Positions 22,262 to 32,589 of a stretch of 64,000 bases of DNA are shown here, in pieces. The stretch is from Rosa chinensis (lineage: Eukaryota > Streptophyta > Magnoliopsida > Rosales > Rosaceae). The notes under the pieces were generated by a model, which was not told where the DNA came from, did not search any database, and saw only the letters and a program-made list of their open reading frames with translations. The stretch spans positions 21,663,001 through 21,727,000 of the forward strand of contig NC_037092.1 in assembly GCF_002994745.2 (NCBI RefSeq), read 5' to 3'. The position numbers and the translations under genes are program-made. Within the stretch, counting starts at the first letter, position 1; each line of letters begins with the position of its first letter.

Positions 22262-22275
22262 ATCTACTTATTGTT

Positions 22276-23243
22276 ATGATATCGATAACTATATATGGTT
22301 TTGATTATACGTATTAATTTTTTTCTCAAACTAATTATGTTTGATTCTTATCCGTCCAAACAACTTAAACATATATGGAAGAAACTAAACTCTTCCTGTT
22401 CTTCTCTCGTCAGCCGCCGCTCATAGAAATCTTCATCACGCTACGTACCCTTCATGTTCTTCTCTCTAAGACTCAAACAAGAAGCGGGAAAATTAGGCTG
22501 GATTTTGAGAGAAAAGAGAGGGGCCCTAATTAGGACTCGCTCTTCTCAACCCAAAAGAGATGGACGACAATATAAAAAGGAACAGAGCCGTATCATCACA
22601 ACATCAACTTCTACTCTTTATTCAATCTTCATCTCGAAGGGTCTGTTGCGAATTGCTCAAATTTTTTTCTATTCTTTTTGGGTTTTGGTTTTGTATTGGT
22701 TCTTACTTTCTCTTTCTTTGTTTTCAGTTCTTTCTCCTATACTGACGTTGCTGGTAGCAGTTTTCTCTCCCCTAAACCCTAATCTCGAATTTCTTTTGTT
22801 TCTTGATTTTGGTTTTTGATTCTTTCCGTTTTGTGGAATTGCATATTGAAGGTGTTTAGGACCAAACACATCCAGCAAAACGGTACATTTTCTATCTTAT
22901 TTTCTGATTTGGATCTACCCAAGTCTCTTATTATTGGCAGCTTTTGATGTTCTGTTCCGATTTGATACCTACTGTACGAAAACATTTTAGTATCTCAGAT
23001 GGTTTCTTCTTCTCATGTAAAAGAAAAGGGCTACCAGGGTTTGAGTCAAATGTCAACCATCAAACCATAGTTATGTACTGTCAGCTGCGCTCTGCAATAT
23101 TATTTTAATCACCAATACATATGTTTGATAATGTCTAAATTTTAACTCTTGGGTTTCAAGAACAAATTTCAGATAAACCCTTTGTTTTATGAAATTCACT
23201 TATGTTACTAAAGCTCAAGTTCTCGATCATTAAATAGAATATG
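22276..23243. other. Outer CACTA interior, promoter or 5' leader-like sequence
   Basis: Contains a TATA-like tataaaaagg (22571), CT-rich tracts and the aaaccctaat-type motif typical of plant 5' leaders (22770). It may be the promoter and leader of the CACTA transposase gene whose remnants lie at 28380-29225, or a captured host 5' region. No coding frame is recognised. Confidence 0.4.
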
Positions 23244-24106
23244 CACTACTACACAAAAGGCTTCACACGACACCTCTCAGACGACGTAACACTGTTTTCC
23301 GTGGTGTGAATAATTTCTCATTATTGAGACGACGGTTGTAAAATTTCCGTCTTCTAATATGAATTCAACCAACGGGTGTTTTTCATGCTGGAATTATGTA
23401 TTGCTTCAGAAGACGTTTATAAATTGAAGCGTGGTGTGAGGTTAAATTATTATAGAGGCGGCAAGTTTCTCACAATTTGGTATTCCTCAGCATGTAGTGG
23501 TGATACGACGGTTTGTTTAAAACCGTGGTATGAATTCATAGATTTGCAAGTGCAAAACATGTCCACCAACATTCCCTCCATTCACCCCTCCAAATCCATT
23601 TCCCTCTTACCGGACAACAAGAGGCGGCAAAACTGAAAATTTTAAAGTGGCATTCAGACAACATATATGTGGAAAAACATGGTCTGATGCCTTGTACATA
23701 TATGTGAATCAACATTAATGGCCGTGTCCTAGCTAGCTAGACAACTACACTAGCATATATCCATTCAGACCAAATTATTAGAACACTAGAGAAAAAGTCT
23801 CACCAAAACTAATGCCTTAGCTTAGACCAGCCCACGCCTATACCCCGACACGGCATTCACTCCACAAAACCCCACAAATCGACTCACCCCGACTCTCTCT
23901 CCAACTCACTCCGACTCTCTCGCTGTCTGACTCACTCCACAGCCACCCCGACTCTCTAGTACCCAAGTCTCGTGGTAGCATTCACTCTCTTTCCAAAACT
24001 CCACTGCTACTCTGACAATCTCTTTCCCAATCCCCGACTCTAAAGCCCTTGACCACGAATCCACCGCCTCCGAGATCTCTCTGGTACCCCTCCGATTCTC
24101 CCCTAG

Positions 24107-24190
24107 TCGAGCGAGCTGGGCGCTGGGAATAAAGTCGGCCGCCTAGGCGGCCTAGGCGGGGCTGGGCGGCTCTAGACGGTCGGAACCTAG
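24107..24190. repeat. GC-rich block related to the interior of the 7.2-kb hAT
   Basis: Shares gagctgggcgc, aaagtcggccgcctag and repeated ctaggcgg motifs in the same order as 7325-7395. No hAT termini were found nearby, so this is a fragment or common ancestor sequence rather than a complete element. Confidence 0.65.
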
Positions 24191-24309
24191 GCGCTTTCTC
24201 CCTTTCTGGGTTCGAAATCAAGAAGGAACGCCGCTCCTCGATCAGTCGATTCTAAGACTCTCAGTCTCTCACCGAGTCTCCGGCCAGCTCTCTAGCTCTC
24301 TAGCTCGCC

Positions 24310-24700
24310 GGTAAATCGAATTTCTCTGGGTTTTTGTCTTTCAATAGAATTTCTAGGTTTCAATCTCACAATTTTTGATTTTCTGGGTTCGATTTTCAGG
24401 GCTTTCTGGGTTCGATTTTAGGTTCGATTTCTGGGTTCAAGGCTTAAAGGTCGGTGATTCTTCAACCACGAAGCTTGGTGATTCACTGATTCTTCAAGCT
24501 CGATTTCTGGGAATTCTGGGTTCGATTTCTGGGTTCAAGGCTTGAAGCTCGGTTCAACCTCGAAACTTGGTGATTCTTCATGCTTGATTTCTGGGTTCAA
24601 AATTCAAACTCGGTGATTGACTGATTGTTGAAGCTCGATTTCTGGGTTTTGGATTCTGCAAGCTCGGTGATTTCTGGGTTTTGTGGTGAGTCATTGTCTC
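24310..24700. repeat. Degenerate tandem repeat around gatttctgggttc
   Basis: At least ten occurrences of TTTCTGGGTT, often as cgatttctgggttcaaggct followed by an agctcggtgattc phrase, form an irregular array with units of 30-80 bp. The same phrase (gaatttctgggtt) occurs near 7626 and 7671 in the hAT element. Confidence 0.7.
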
Positions 24701-24919
24701 AACTCTCAAAGTATCAAACTGTGATTCTGTGAATGTTATAAACTGTGAATGTTATCAAACTGTGAGTCTGTGAATGTTTAGTTGCTGGGTATTGTATTGA
24801 ACTGTGATGAACTGATGACTGTGTTGTTGATGAGCAGTCAGAGCAGATGACTCATGGTTTCTTTTTCTTTTTTAACTTTACCTTTTACTATTACACGAAT
24901 GCACGATTTCCACTCAAAG

Positions 24920-25616
24920 GAAAATGGGGCTGAAGGTGTTGATTTCATTGCTGTATCTTTTGTCAAGTCTGCTGAAGTGATCAATCACCTTAAAAGCTAT
25001 ATTGCAGCACGGTCTCGGTAAAGAGTTAACTCTTAAATTCCACACTGGCACACAGCATCACTGTTCCTTTTATTTTGGCAGTTTTCATTATGTCCAAGAT
25101 GGTAAATTTGTATCTCATGAGATTTCTTTCATCATGTTGGTGCAGCGATATTTCTGTTGTGGCAAAGATAGAGAGTATGGACTCTCTAAAGAACTTGGAA
25201 GAGATCATCCTTGCATCAGATGGAGCAATGGAAGCAAGAGGTGACCTAGGTGCTCAGATACCATTGGAACAGGTCCCATCAGCCCAGCAAAAGATTGTTC
25301 AAGTATATCGGTAGCTAAATAAGCCAGTCATTGTTGCTTCTCAACTACTCGAATCTATGATCGAGTATCCTACACCCACTAGAGCTGAAGTGGCTGATGT
25401 TTCTGAAGCCGTGAGGCAGCGAGCTGATGCTTTTTGGTGAGTCAGCTATGGGCCAGTTCCCAGATAAGTCATTAGCTGTTCTCAGAAGTGTCAGTTTGAG
25501 GATCGAGAGGTGGTGGAGGGAAGAGAAACGTCATGAACCTATGTTACTCCCAGCTATTGGATCATCATTTTCAGACAGTATATCGGAGGAGCTTTGTATT
25601 TCTGCTGCCAAGATGG
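24920..25616 (+). pseudogene. Captured pyruvate kinase gene fragment (plastid-type)
   Basis: Exon one (about 24920-25017) encodes [20 protein letters not shown]. An intron with GT..AG ends (25018-25145) is retained, and exon two (25146-25616) continues [60 protein letters not shown] and [19 protein letters not shown]. In a shifted frame it reads [20 protein letters not shown] and [17 protein letters not shown], ending at a gtaag donor. These are the central A-domain motifs of pyruvate kinase, including the catalytic K of AKIES and the metal-binding E/D of MEARGDLG. The long C-terminal phrase is of the plastid isozyme type. A stop at 25313-25315 and a frameshift near 25430 make it non-functional. 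The retained intron shows capture at the DNA level. Confidence 0.93.
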
Positions 25617-25649
25617 GTAAGCATTCTTTGATTGATATCTGTTATTAGC

Positions 25650-27003
25650 TTTGGTAAATATGTTTGTGATTCAGCTGAAGGACTTGTCCAGTTGGTTGGT
25701 ACTCTTTGTTCTGTGGTATGAAGCTCGCTGAGTTGGTTGCATATATCACATAACATAGATGCAGTAGATGTGCATTGAATGTCTCGATAAGAAGTCTTGT
25801 TTTCTGCTAGAATGAATTTTGCACCAGATTTTCTAATGAATTGATTTTACAACAACCTTTGTGTAGAAAGATTATGTAACAAATTCAACAAACTAACAAA
25901 ACCCACACACACATGAAATAAACGTCCAACGCTCGTTTGATTATTCAGAATCATTCATATTTAGTTTGTCCATTTGGTAGCCCTGGTTTATTCCTGAAAA
26001 TTTTCGTTTTATATAGAGGACGATGCACCAAGCCTGGTTGTCTAGAAGCTGGACTAACATTTACAAATGACATAAAGTTGGACTTTTTATTCTTTATACA
26101 TTGTGGCTCCATCTATATTGTACATTTCATTCTTGCATGTCCTCCTTTCCTCCTCTTTTAGTAATTTTATTTTGTTGTATATACTTGTTCTCTTGATGAG
26201 ATTATGAGTCCACTACTGCATGTATTCACGAATTGTTGTTACTTGTGTAATTTTATAATGTATATACACTGATGTTCTCCTTTCAATCTTAGTATTACTA
26301 ATCATGATATTGCATAAAGAAAATTAGTTTACTGTTATGAATAAATTCCTGTGCAATGTTGATTTGTGCCCTTCTTTTGTTTTGTTATTTTGGCTGGTAT
26401 GAAGTCTTTTTGTGAAGAACACTACAAGTATGTCAATGAATACTCCAATTGGAACACTGCCAATTGTAACCTGATATGTGAAAGAGGTGCACTTTTCTTT
26501 CAGGTATCTCATCCCTAAATTTTGGTAGAGCTTTTGCAGATTTGCTCTCTTAAATTATTTTAGTTTCAGCTATTTACGTTATTCCGTAGCATCCCTTGAC
26601 ATGTTCTAATTTGACCATTCTTATGAAACCAACCATTTGTCTGATAAACACTGTTTTTCTTCTTACTCATCAGGAAGAGCTATAATTCACACCTTGTGTA
26701 CAATGGTGAAATCTTGTTTAGAGGTAAACAAAACTCGAATTTCTTCTCATGCAAGTAATATGTGGTCTTAAAAATCTAGTTTAGACTTAGTTGGATGAGG
26801 ACTACTTAGCAATACCATATATGTCCAGGATTTTTTTTATCTATTTCATCTTGTTAAGTTTATTTAATTTAACTTTATTTCTACTTGAATATTGTCCAGG
26901 TTTACTTTCCTTCTCTTTTGATCTATGTTTGGTATAAATTGTACTTTGTTATTTGACAAACTATTTTCTCTCATTTGGTATAAATTGTACTTTGTTCTGC
27001 AGG
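25650..27003. other. Inner CACTA interior without a recognised gene
   Basis: AT-rich, intron-like sequence with several splice-like signals. A short phrase around 26404-26500 may be exon remnant but matches no family recognised here. Confidence 0.45.
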
Positions 27004-27177
27004 GAGAAGTGGAAACCTATCTTTAAAAAGCACATTTCTGGCCAAGTTTGTCGTGGTGGTTTTGTTCTAAAAACAATGATCCAGGTTTGAAGGCTGCTTA
27101 TAAACTGGACAATCATGTGGAAGATGGAGCAGTGACGAAAGCTTTTGAAGTGATAGAGAAAAATTTGTTTAGGTAGA
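27004..27177 (+). pseudogene. Unidentified captured exon fragment
   Basis: After an acceptor-like ctgcag (ends 27002), an open frame ends NNDPGLKAAYKLDNHVEDGA then VTKAFEVIEKNLFR and a stop at about 27177. The composition is coding-like and it lies in the same element as the pyruvate kinase exons. No family was recognised and the upstream part has no consistent frame. Confidence 0.35.
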
Positions 27178-27560
27178 AGTTGTACTGAGGCTAGAAGTTG
27201 GTCTTTTTTGGGTTGGCCTTATTTTGTGATCCCTTATTTTGTGGATACATCGGATCCATTTAGAATGCTATGGGATTATAACAGCTTTCTATTATGATTA
27301 AATTACCATTCTTTTGGTCATTTTTGCTTCCAGAATCTGAATTTTGCCATTACAACAATAGTAGGAAAATATGTCATCTGATGAGGTTTTTAGGGTACAA
27401 TCAAACAAAATTTCTACAATTCAGACGACGGTTTGTATTGATATCATGGTCTCAAATGTCATGGTACAACAGTTTGAGTTATATGTGTCGTGTGAAAGCA
27501 CACATGCACTGAATTTTTAAGTCATCACACCACATTTTCCTAAAAAGCGTGGTCTGAGTA

Positions 27561-27660
27561 GAAGTCACACCACGCTGGAATCCTAAAACCGTGGTATGAG
27601 TGGAAGTCACACCACGCTGGAATCCTAAAACAGTGGTATGAGTAGAAGTCACACCACGGC
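27561..27660. repeat. 42-bp tandem repeat near the inner CACTA right end
   Basis: The phrase gaagtcacaccacgctggaa, followed by a tcctaaaacc/agtggtatgag segment, starts at 27561, 27603 and 27645 (last copy partial). The left end has related gtgtgaggttaa and accgtggtatg phrases (23430-23535), so this is a subterminal repeat set, likely bound by the CACTA transposase complex in trans. Confidence 0.75.
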
Positions 27661-27870
27661 ATATTTCTGTCGACAGCATGTCGGCAGATCTGCCGGTCCA
27701 TCAGACGACGAAGTCAGCTGCAAACTGTCGACCCAATGATCGGTATACGACGGTTGAAAACCGTCGTCTGACAGCGTTTCATCAGACGACGCCTCGATAG
27801 ACCACGGAAATGCAAAACGTGAGACGACAGTTTTAAACCGTCATGTGAAGCCTTTTGTGTAGTAGTGATG

Positions 27871-28379
27871 TTTTTTATTGCTTGCTGTTGTACCGTAGTC
27901 TTAGTTTTAGTTCTAATGCTTTCTAGGTTTTCTTGGTGCAATTCAATGATTCTGTTATTTTGCTAATATTGAAAAATATCTCATTTCTCTTTCTTTTTGT
28001 TCTCTCTGATCTCGTCTAAGCAAAACTTTCAAAATTAAGGTATGCTTTCAGCCTTGATTTTATGCAGGTGAGTAACCGAATAGGTTTAATTCTGAGTCCA
28101 TTATACAATTGCTCAAGGTTTTGTCTGTTATGAATTTTTAGTTCCAAATTTTGGTGGTTCTCATTGTTTCTGATCATATTCTTGCATCAATCAGCTTATC
28201 AGCATACTCCATAAGTTCGTTTTTTTTTTTTTTTTTGCTTTCTAATCTTATTCTTAGATCAATCAACATATTAGAAAAGTGTTGCGTACCACCAAGATAA
28301 GTATCCCTCTTTGCCAAGTTCCATTTTCATTTTTATGAGTGTTCTTCCCCTTTAATGACTTTCTTGTTATGTAATGCAG
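27871..28379. other. Outer CACTA intron-like sequence
   Basis: T-rich sequence with a run of 18 T at about 28219-28236. It ends in an acceptor-like taatgcag directly before the transposase-like exon at 28380. No gene is seen. Confidence 0.4.
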
Positions 28380-29225
28380 ATGACATTTCAAGCTCTACAA
28401 GTTAAGGCTTCCTCTACTCCTGCTGAATTGAAAAGAAAGCGTGGAAAAACGACTGGAAAGAGTATAATTTAGATGATTGCCAGGAATGGAAACGAGAAGA
28501 TGGAGATAATATTTGACTGGATACATTGGGTCCCTATTACTGAATATATGTACTGTGAGTTCTCTACCTCTATAGGAATTCAGGTTTGAAGTCAAGCTCC
28601 GGTATGTTACTGTGGGTGGAATAAGATTCCAACACATATTAAGAAGACATTAAGAGAGGGATTAACAGTAAGTTAATTATTTAGTCAAATTGGTTTAATG
28701 TAAAGTTAATATATTGTGTTCCTAACATACTTGGATTATTTGAATTTTGATTCGGTACATTTTGATGTGGAAATAGAACATCCTAAAATTGTGAATTTTG
28801 TGAATAACAAGATGTGCTTGGCGTATACTCAATTCAAGTGGAAGTTGCATGATCACTATCAAAAATGTGGAAAACCTGCTCAGGGACGAGCTATGCTTCC
28901 TCCACTGGATCTATGGCGTGAGAGATCGACAGAGGAGTGGCATTGGCTATGTGATAAACTCTACACCAATCCAAAGTATATTGTATGTATTCTCTACACC
29001 TATATTTTTTTTTTCTCCAAAATATTTTTGTTATGTTTTTTTTTCCATTTTTATGCTTGGATTAAAAATCTTAGAGTATATAAATTTGACTTCACATTAT
29101 TTATAAAGGAAAAATGCAACGAGAATTCAGCTAGCCGAAGAAACAAAGTATGAATCGTGGCGGAGCTGTGCCTTTCATTTAACATGCCTTGGAGGAGTTC
29201 TGCCAAACTTCTTGGAGAAAAATTT
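28380..29225 (+). pseudogene. Ptta/En/Spm-type plant transposase (Transposase_24) remnant
   Basis: Exon one (28380-28671) starts MTFQALQVKASSTPAELKRK and carries SQAPVCYCGWNKIPTHIKKT before a GTAAGT donor, with two in-frame stops (TAG after GKSII, TGA after IGIQV). Exon two (about 28755-28983) encodes IEHPKIVNFVNNKMCLAYTQ, FKWKLHDHYQKCGKPAQGRA and STEEWHWLCDKLYTNPKYI, then a GTATGT donor. Exon three (from about 29107) begins KEKCNENSASRRNK. The block order matches the plant Ptta/En/Spm transposase family that accompanies CACTA elements. It sits in the plus orientation of the outer CACTA and is clearly inactive. Confidence 0.85.
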
Positions 29226-29579
29226 GTGATTCATAGAGTCATTTTCAGTAACTTTTTGTTTAGGTTTTAGCTAGTCTTGGCAAACAATTTCTTTTTATTA
29301 GTTATTATTATTTTTGGGTAGAATTTTTGTAAACTTTATTTGATTTATGATTTAATAAGTGTTTGATTATCGTTAAAAAATTAATTTTTATTAGATATTC
29401 AAATCATTTTGGAATATTTAAATAAATAATTATTAAATTAGACAAACCAGCCTCATTTAAAGTCATTTGCAACAAAGATGATTCTTTTGCAAATGTTGCA
29501 AATCATTAAATGTGACCTTGCCTATTATTTTTTTCAACAAATATTTAATCTTGCATTTTGTATTTTCGACAACTATGCT
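29226..29579. other. Outer CACTA 3' interior, no gene seen
   Basis: Very AT-rich, non-coding sequence between the transposase remnant and the right subterminal array. Confidence 0.5.
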
Positions 29580-30407
29580 GATTTGACATGTCTTTATAAA
29601 GATATTGGCGACAATCCAGAGTTGTCATAAAAAGGTTAAATTTCTCGCTGAATTAAATATGCGATGACTTTGGATTGTCGCAACCAGTTGTCACCTTATG
29701 TGTTTTACTGATTGTCAAAAGCAACAAAATTACATGGTTGTTGTTTTTTCAATATGCGACGCAATTAGTTCCTCGACGAAATTATAGGAGACAAACAAGA
29801 AGCCTCGCATATAGTTTTCTACAACAAATACGTATGTGTCACATATTAATAGATGCAACAAAAATGAAAACTCGCAGTTATTTTTTGCAACAAAAAAAAG
29901 TCTCAAATATAAATTTTTGATCGAACATATAAATCTCGCAGACAGAATATGCAACGTAAACGAGGTCTCGTATATTAGAAATTGTAACAAACATAAAGTC
30001 TCGCTTATAGCATTATGTAACGCACTCACTTGTCTCGCAAGATGTCATACGCGTGGAATGAATTGCGTCGCTTATTGAAAATGCAACAAACATCCAATCC
30101 CTACATATGGAATATGTGACATAAATGAAGCGTCGTATATTTAAAATAGTAACAAATATAAAGTCTCGCAAATAGTTTTTTGTAACACATTTGTGAGTGT
30201 CACAATTTGTGATTTGTGAGGAATCAATTGCGTCGCATATTGGAAAAGCGACAACCGTGTAATTTTGTCGCTTTTGACAATCAGTAAAACACATAAGGCG
30301 ACAACTGGTTACGACAACCCAAAGTCGTCGCATTTTTAATTCAGCGAGAAATTTTGACTTTTTACGACAACTTTGGGTTGTCGCCAATGACATTTTCTCT
30401 TGTAGTG
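29580..30407. repeat. Right subterminal repeat array of the outer CACTA
   Basis: Multiple short motifs of the types GCGACAA, TCGTCGC, CTCGCA and GTCTCGC spaced by 30-60 bp mirror the left array. The last 120 bp (GCGACAACTGGTTACGACA, then TTTGGGTTGTCGC) form inverted relations with 29600-29690 (ttggattgtcgcaaccagttg). This supports the element boundary and a transposase-binding role by analogy. Confidence 0.82.
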
Positions 30408-30410
30408 AAA

Positions 30411-31076
30411 ACTTGTTCCAATGTAGGTGGAGTTGCAAGACGCAATAACTCATTTTTTTTCCCCTTCAAAGTGAGGGTCCAGGCCAACAAGAAAAATATG
30501 GACACTCATCTTGTCCTGCTCAGTCCGATAGGAATTAATATCTGCTTCACAAGTCATATAATTAGGGTTTCTCTGATCAAACTCCTGCCAAATTGTCTTC
30601 AAATTCGCATAAAAGGTTGCAACAGGCTATCCACTCTGAGTTATTTTGAAAGCTTTGACATTCAATTCATGAACACGACCAAAGTCACTCCCATCATAAT
30701 ATGTAGCAGCAACAGAATCCCAAATTGCTTTGGGAGAATCATAGTTGGCAAAAAATCTCATTACCTCTGGAGTCATAGCCTTGAGAAGAATTCCCATCAC
30801 ATTAGTATTTGTTATATCCCATTCATCGGCTTTTGGTCTTGCAGCAGGTCTTGCTGCACTACCGGTAACATAACTCCACTTTCCAATCCCCTGAATATGG
30901 ATCTTCATAAGCCTCTGCCATAACTGATAATTGGTGCCGTCGAGATTTACACCAAAACTCAAATTATCTGTTACATTATGAATAATCACAACCTCACGGG
31001 CCACAGAGTTAGCCCCTTCATTCTGAGATCCTCCAGTATTCCCATCGGTAATAGTCAGATCCACCATTTTCTTCAA
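30411..31076 (-). pseudogene. Copia-A gag N-terminal part
   Basis: The minus-strand frame starts MKKMVDLTITDGNTGGSQNE. It continues LSFGVNLDGTNYQLWQRLMK, AARPKADEWDITNTNVMGIL and FFANYDSPKAIWDSVAATYY to a TAG at 30627-30629, the UBN2-like gag core of copia elements. Beyond the stop the frame goes on to about 30411 with ATFYANLKTIWQEFDQRNP and TPPTLEQVF, where the outer CACTA interrupts it. The start is 405 bp inside the 5' LTR end (31493), with a non-coding leader between them. Confidence 0.9.
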
Positions 31077-31492
31077 ATATCCAAATTAGGAAACCACAAA
31101 CCAATTGTTGATGGAAGCGGTCGGTCCCTAAGAGTAGATGTGTAGAATGGACTTGATGTGCAGAACGTAGCTTAAGGGATGCTTTAGACCAGTAATAAAA
31201 AGAACGTAGACCAAAGGGATGCTTTAGTATAGAACGTAGACCAAAGGAATGATTGATATACTGATGATTAATATATATCAATTAGTGTTCCAAATACCAA
31301 ATATCAAGCGTACAGCCAAGGTATGACAACATAACCAGTAACTAAGAATAAAGCAAAGGGACCAGTAATCAAACGAAATGGTCAACGACCAAAGAAACAA
31401 AAGAACAAGAGCAAATTGATTTTTTTTTTCTCTCGCAGCGGAAACCAAATAACACCTACACCGAGTCCGAATGGATCTCGGCTCTGATACCA

Positions 31493-31670
31493 AGTCAAAT
31501 AGAACAAAGGAACAAAGAGATTGGAATTTTCAGATGTGTTATTTACCTTCTCCAAACGGAGTATATATACAAGATACATCAAGACCTATTAAGAAACTAA
31601 TTACAACAGAATAATCCTAATAATACTCAATATTCACGATCCTAATTACATGGCATCACTAATGCCAACA
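31493..31670 (-). repeat. Copia-A 5' LTR and primer-binding site
   Basis: 178 bp. The minus strand runs TGTTGGCATTAGTGATGCC to CTATTTGACT and is followed by TGGTATCAGAGC (31481-31492), complementary to the 3' end of initiator-Met tRNA. It includes a TATA-like tatatatactcc in the minus strand. It differs from the 3' LTR by one deletion of about 16 bp and few substitutions. Confidence 0.93.
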
Positions 31671-31675
31671 ACAAT

Positions 31676-32589
31676 AACTTATTAGATTGATTTATGCATA
31701 GAAAATTTAGTATGTTCCCAGTTCGTGTATATGAACACTAAGAAAAAAACACATATCTTTGATCACACTACTTGACCACCACATCGCAGTGAACTCAGGT
31801 CAAGGGTCAATATGACGCTTCTCTGTCGAAGCAAAGACGATAGTAAGGCAAGGCAAGACCAAAGACCGTTTTGGATCTATATATGCTCCCTTCTGTCACT
31901 GAAGCTCTGAGTCTGAAACCCTAGTATCCCCTCACCTTGCCTGGGGTTATTTACTTTCTTCTTCTTCTTCTTTTTTGGGTAAAAAGATTAATTTCGGATA
32001 TTAAGGAAAGATAGGAATAATATAGGGAGCATTTCTAATGAGGACTAGTTGAGGATTTTCTAATCAACGGTTTGGGAGACCCACTTTTCGATTACATTAC
32101 GGCAAATCAATCGTTAGATGTTTATGTATGCATGAGTAGATCACTTATATAAATTTTCTTCCAAATTGTTAATCGTTATGGTACAGAACTAGATCAAATC
32201 AATGAACGAACCAAATCTATCAAACATGAATTGTTCATGGTCATAACTGATATATCACGATTATGAATACCTTAACGATTTTCAATTTGGTTGAAAAATT
32301 GCATAAATGATCTACACATAAATATCTAAACATCTAACGGTTGATTTGTGAAAATGTGGTTGCAAAGTAGGTTTAACAAAAAAGTCATCAACTACTCCTC
32401 ATTATAGTGGTCCACATTATAAGGGCACCCATGTATATAAACAGACTATATAAAATTATGTATGTATGTATATCATTGATTAATTCACTGGTTAATTTTT
32501 TTATGGGACGGTTTTGCTCTTTCATTATCACTTATTAGATTAATTATAGGGTTTGGCCAAGTTACATGCAACAACCTTCCCAACTCAGT
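31676..32589. other. Flank of Copia-A, intergenic
   Basis: No gene recognised. It contains a CTT microsatellite around 31950-31972 and the foldback element listed separately. Confidence 0.5.
32027..32412. mobile_element. Foldback MITE with long inverted arms
   Basis: The left arm (taatgaggactagttgagga, then tctaatcaacggtt and caaatcaatcgttagatgtt) matches, in reverse complement, the right arm (ctaacggttgatttgtg and catcaactactcctcatta). The arms are about 80-90 bp and imperfect. The centre is AT-rich. The exact ends and target duplication could not be settled, so the superfamily is open (MULE-like is possible from the long arms). Confidence 0.6.

Larger units (their letters stand above)
23244..27867 (+). 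mobile_element. Inner CACTA transposon, 4.6 kb, with captured gene pieces
   Basis: The terminal inverted repeats begin CACTACTACACAAAAGGC and are identical for 24 bp. A 3-bp duplication ATG flanks the element (23241-23243, 27868-27870). Subterminal ends are rich in ACGACGGTT/AACCGTCGTC palindromes and a 42-bp tandem repeat. The interior carries no transposase but holds exons of a pyruvate kinase gene (24920-25616), a GC-rich block related to the hAT at 7248-8332, and an unidentified exon-like piece (about 27004-27177). This makes it a non-autonomous, gene-capturing (Pack-type) CACTA. Confidence 0.93.
18954..30407 (+). mobile_element. Outer CACTA (En/Spm) transposon, 11.45 kb with inserts
   Basis: The 16-bp terminal inverted repeats are identical (CACTACAAGAGAAAAT at both ends). 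An AAA duplication (18951-18953, 30408-30410) flanks the element, as expected for the CACTA superfamily. Subterminal arrays of GCGACAA/TTGTCGC-type motifs occupy both ends. Removing the element and one AAA restores the Copia-A gag frame across the junction (LEQVF into AYIRRDE). Inside are a LINE (21516-22261), the inner CACTA (23244-27867) and remnants of a Ptta/En/Spm transposase (28380-29225). Own sequence is about 6 kb. No TNP2/TNPD-type transposase is seen, so it looks non-autonomous. Confidence 0.95.
13414..31670 (-). mobile_element. Copia-A: Ty1/copia retrotransposon (minus strand) carrying nested inserts
   Basis: LTRs of the same sequence bound the region (13414-13575 and 31493-31670). 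They are flanked by a perfect 5-bp duplication ACAAT at 13409-13413 and 31671-31675. Read on the minus strand the order is LTR, primer site TGGTATCAGAGC, gag, CCHC knuckle, protease, integrase, RT, RNase H, polypurine tract TTGAGGGGAAG, LTR, which is the Ty1/copia order. Without its nested passengers (solo LTR 14338-15831 and CACTA 18954-30407) the element is about 5.3 kb. All coding blocks carry stops or frameshifts, so it is dead. Confidence 0.95.

Noticed and set aside
30354..30923. 189-codon plus-strand ORF
   Set aside because: It is antisense to the Copia-A gag, whose minus-strand frame has clear family motifs; no domain of its own.
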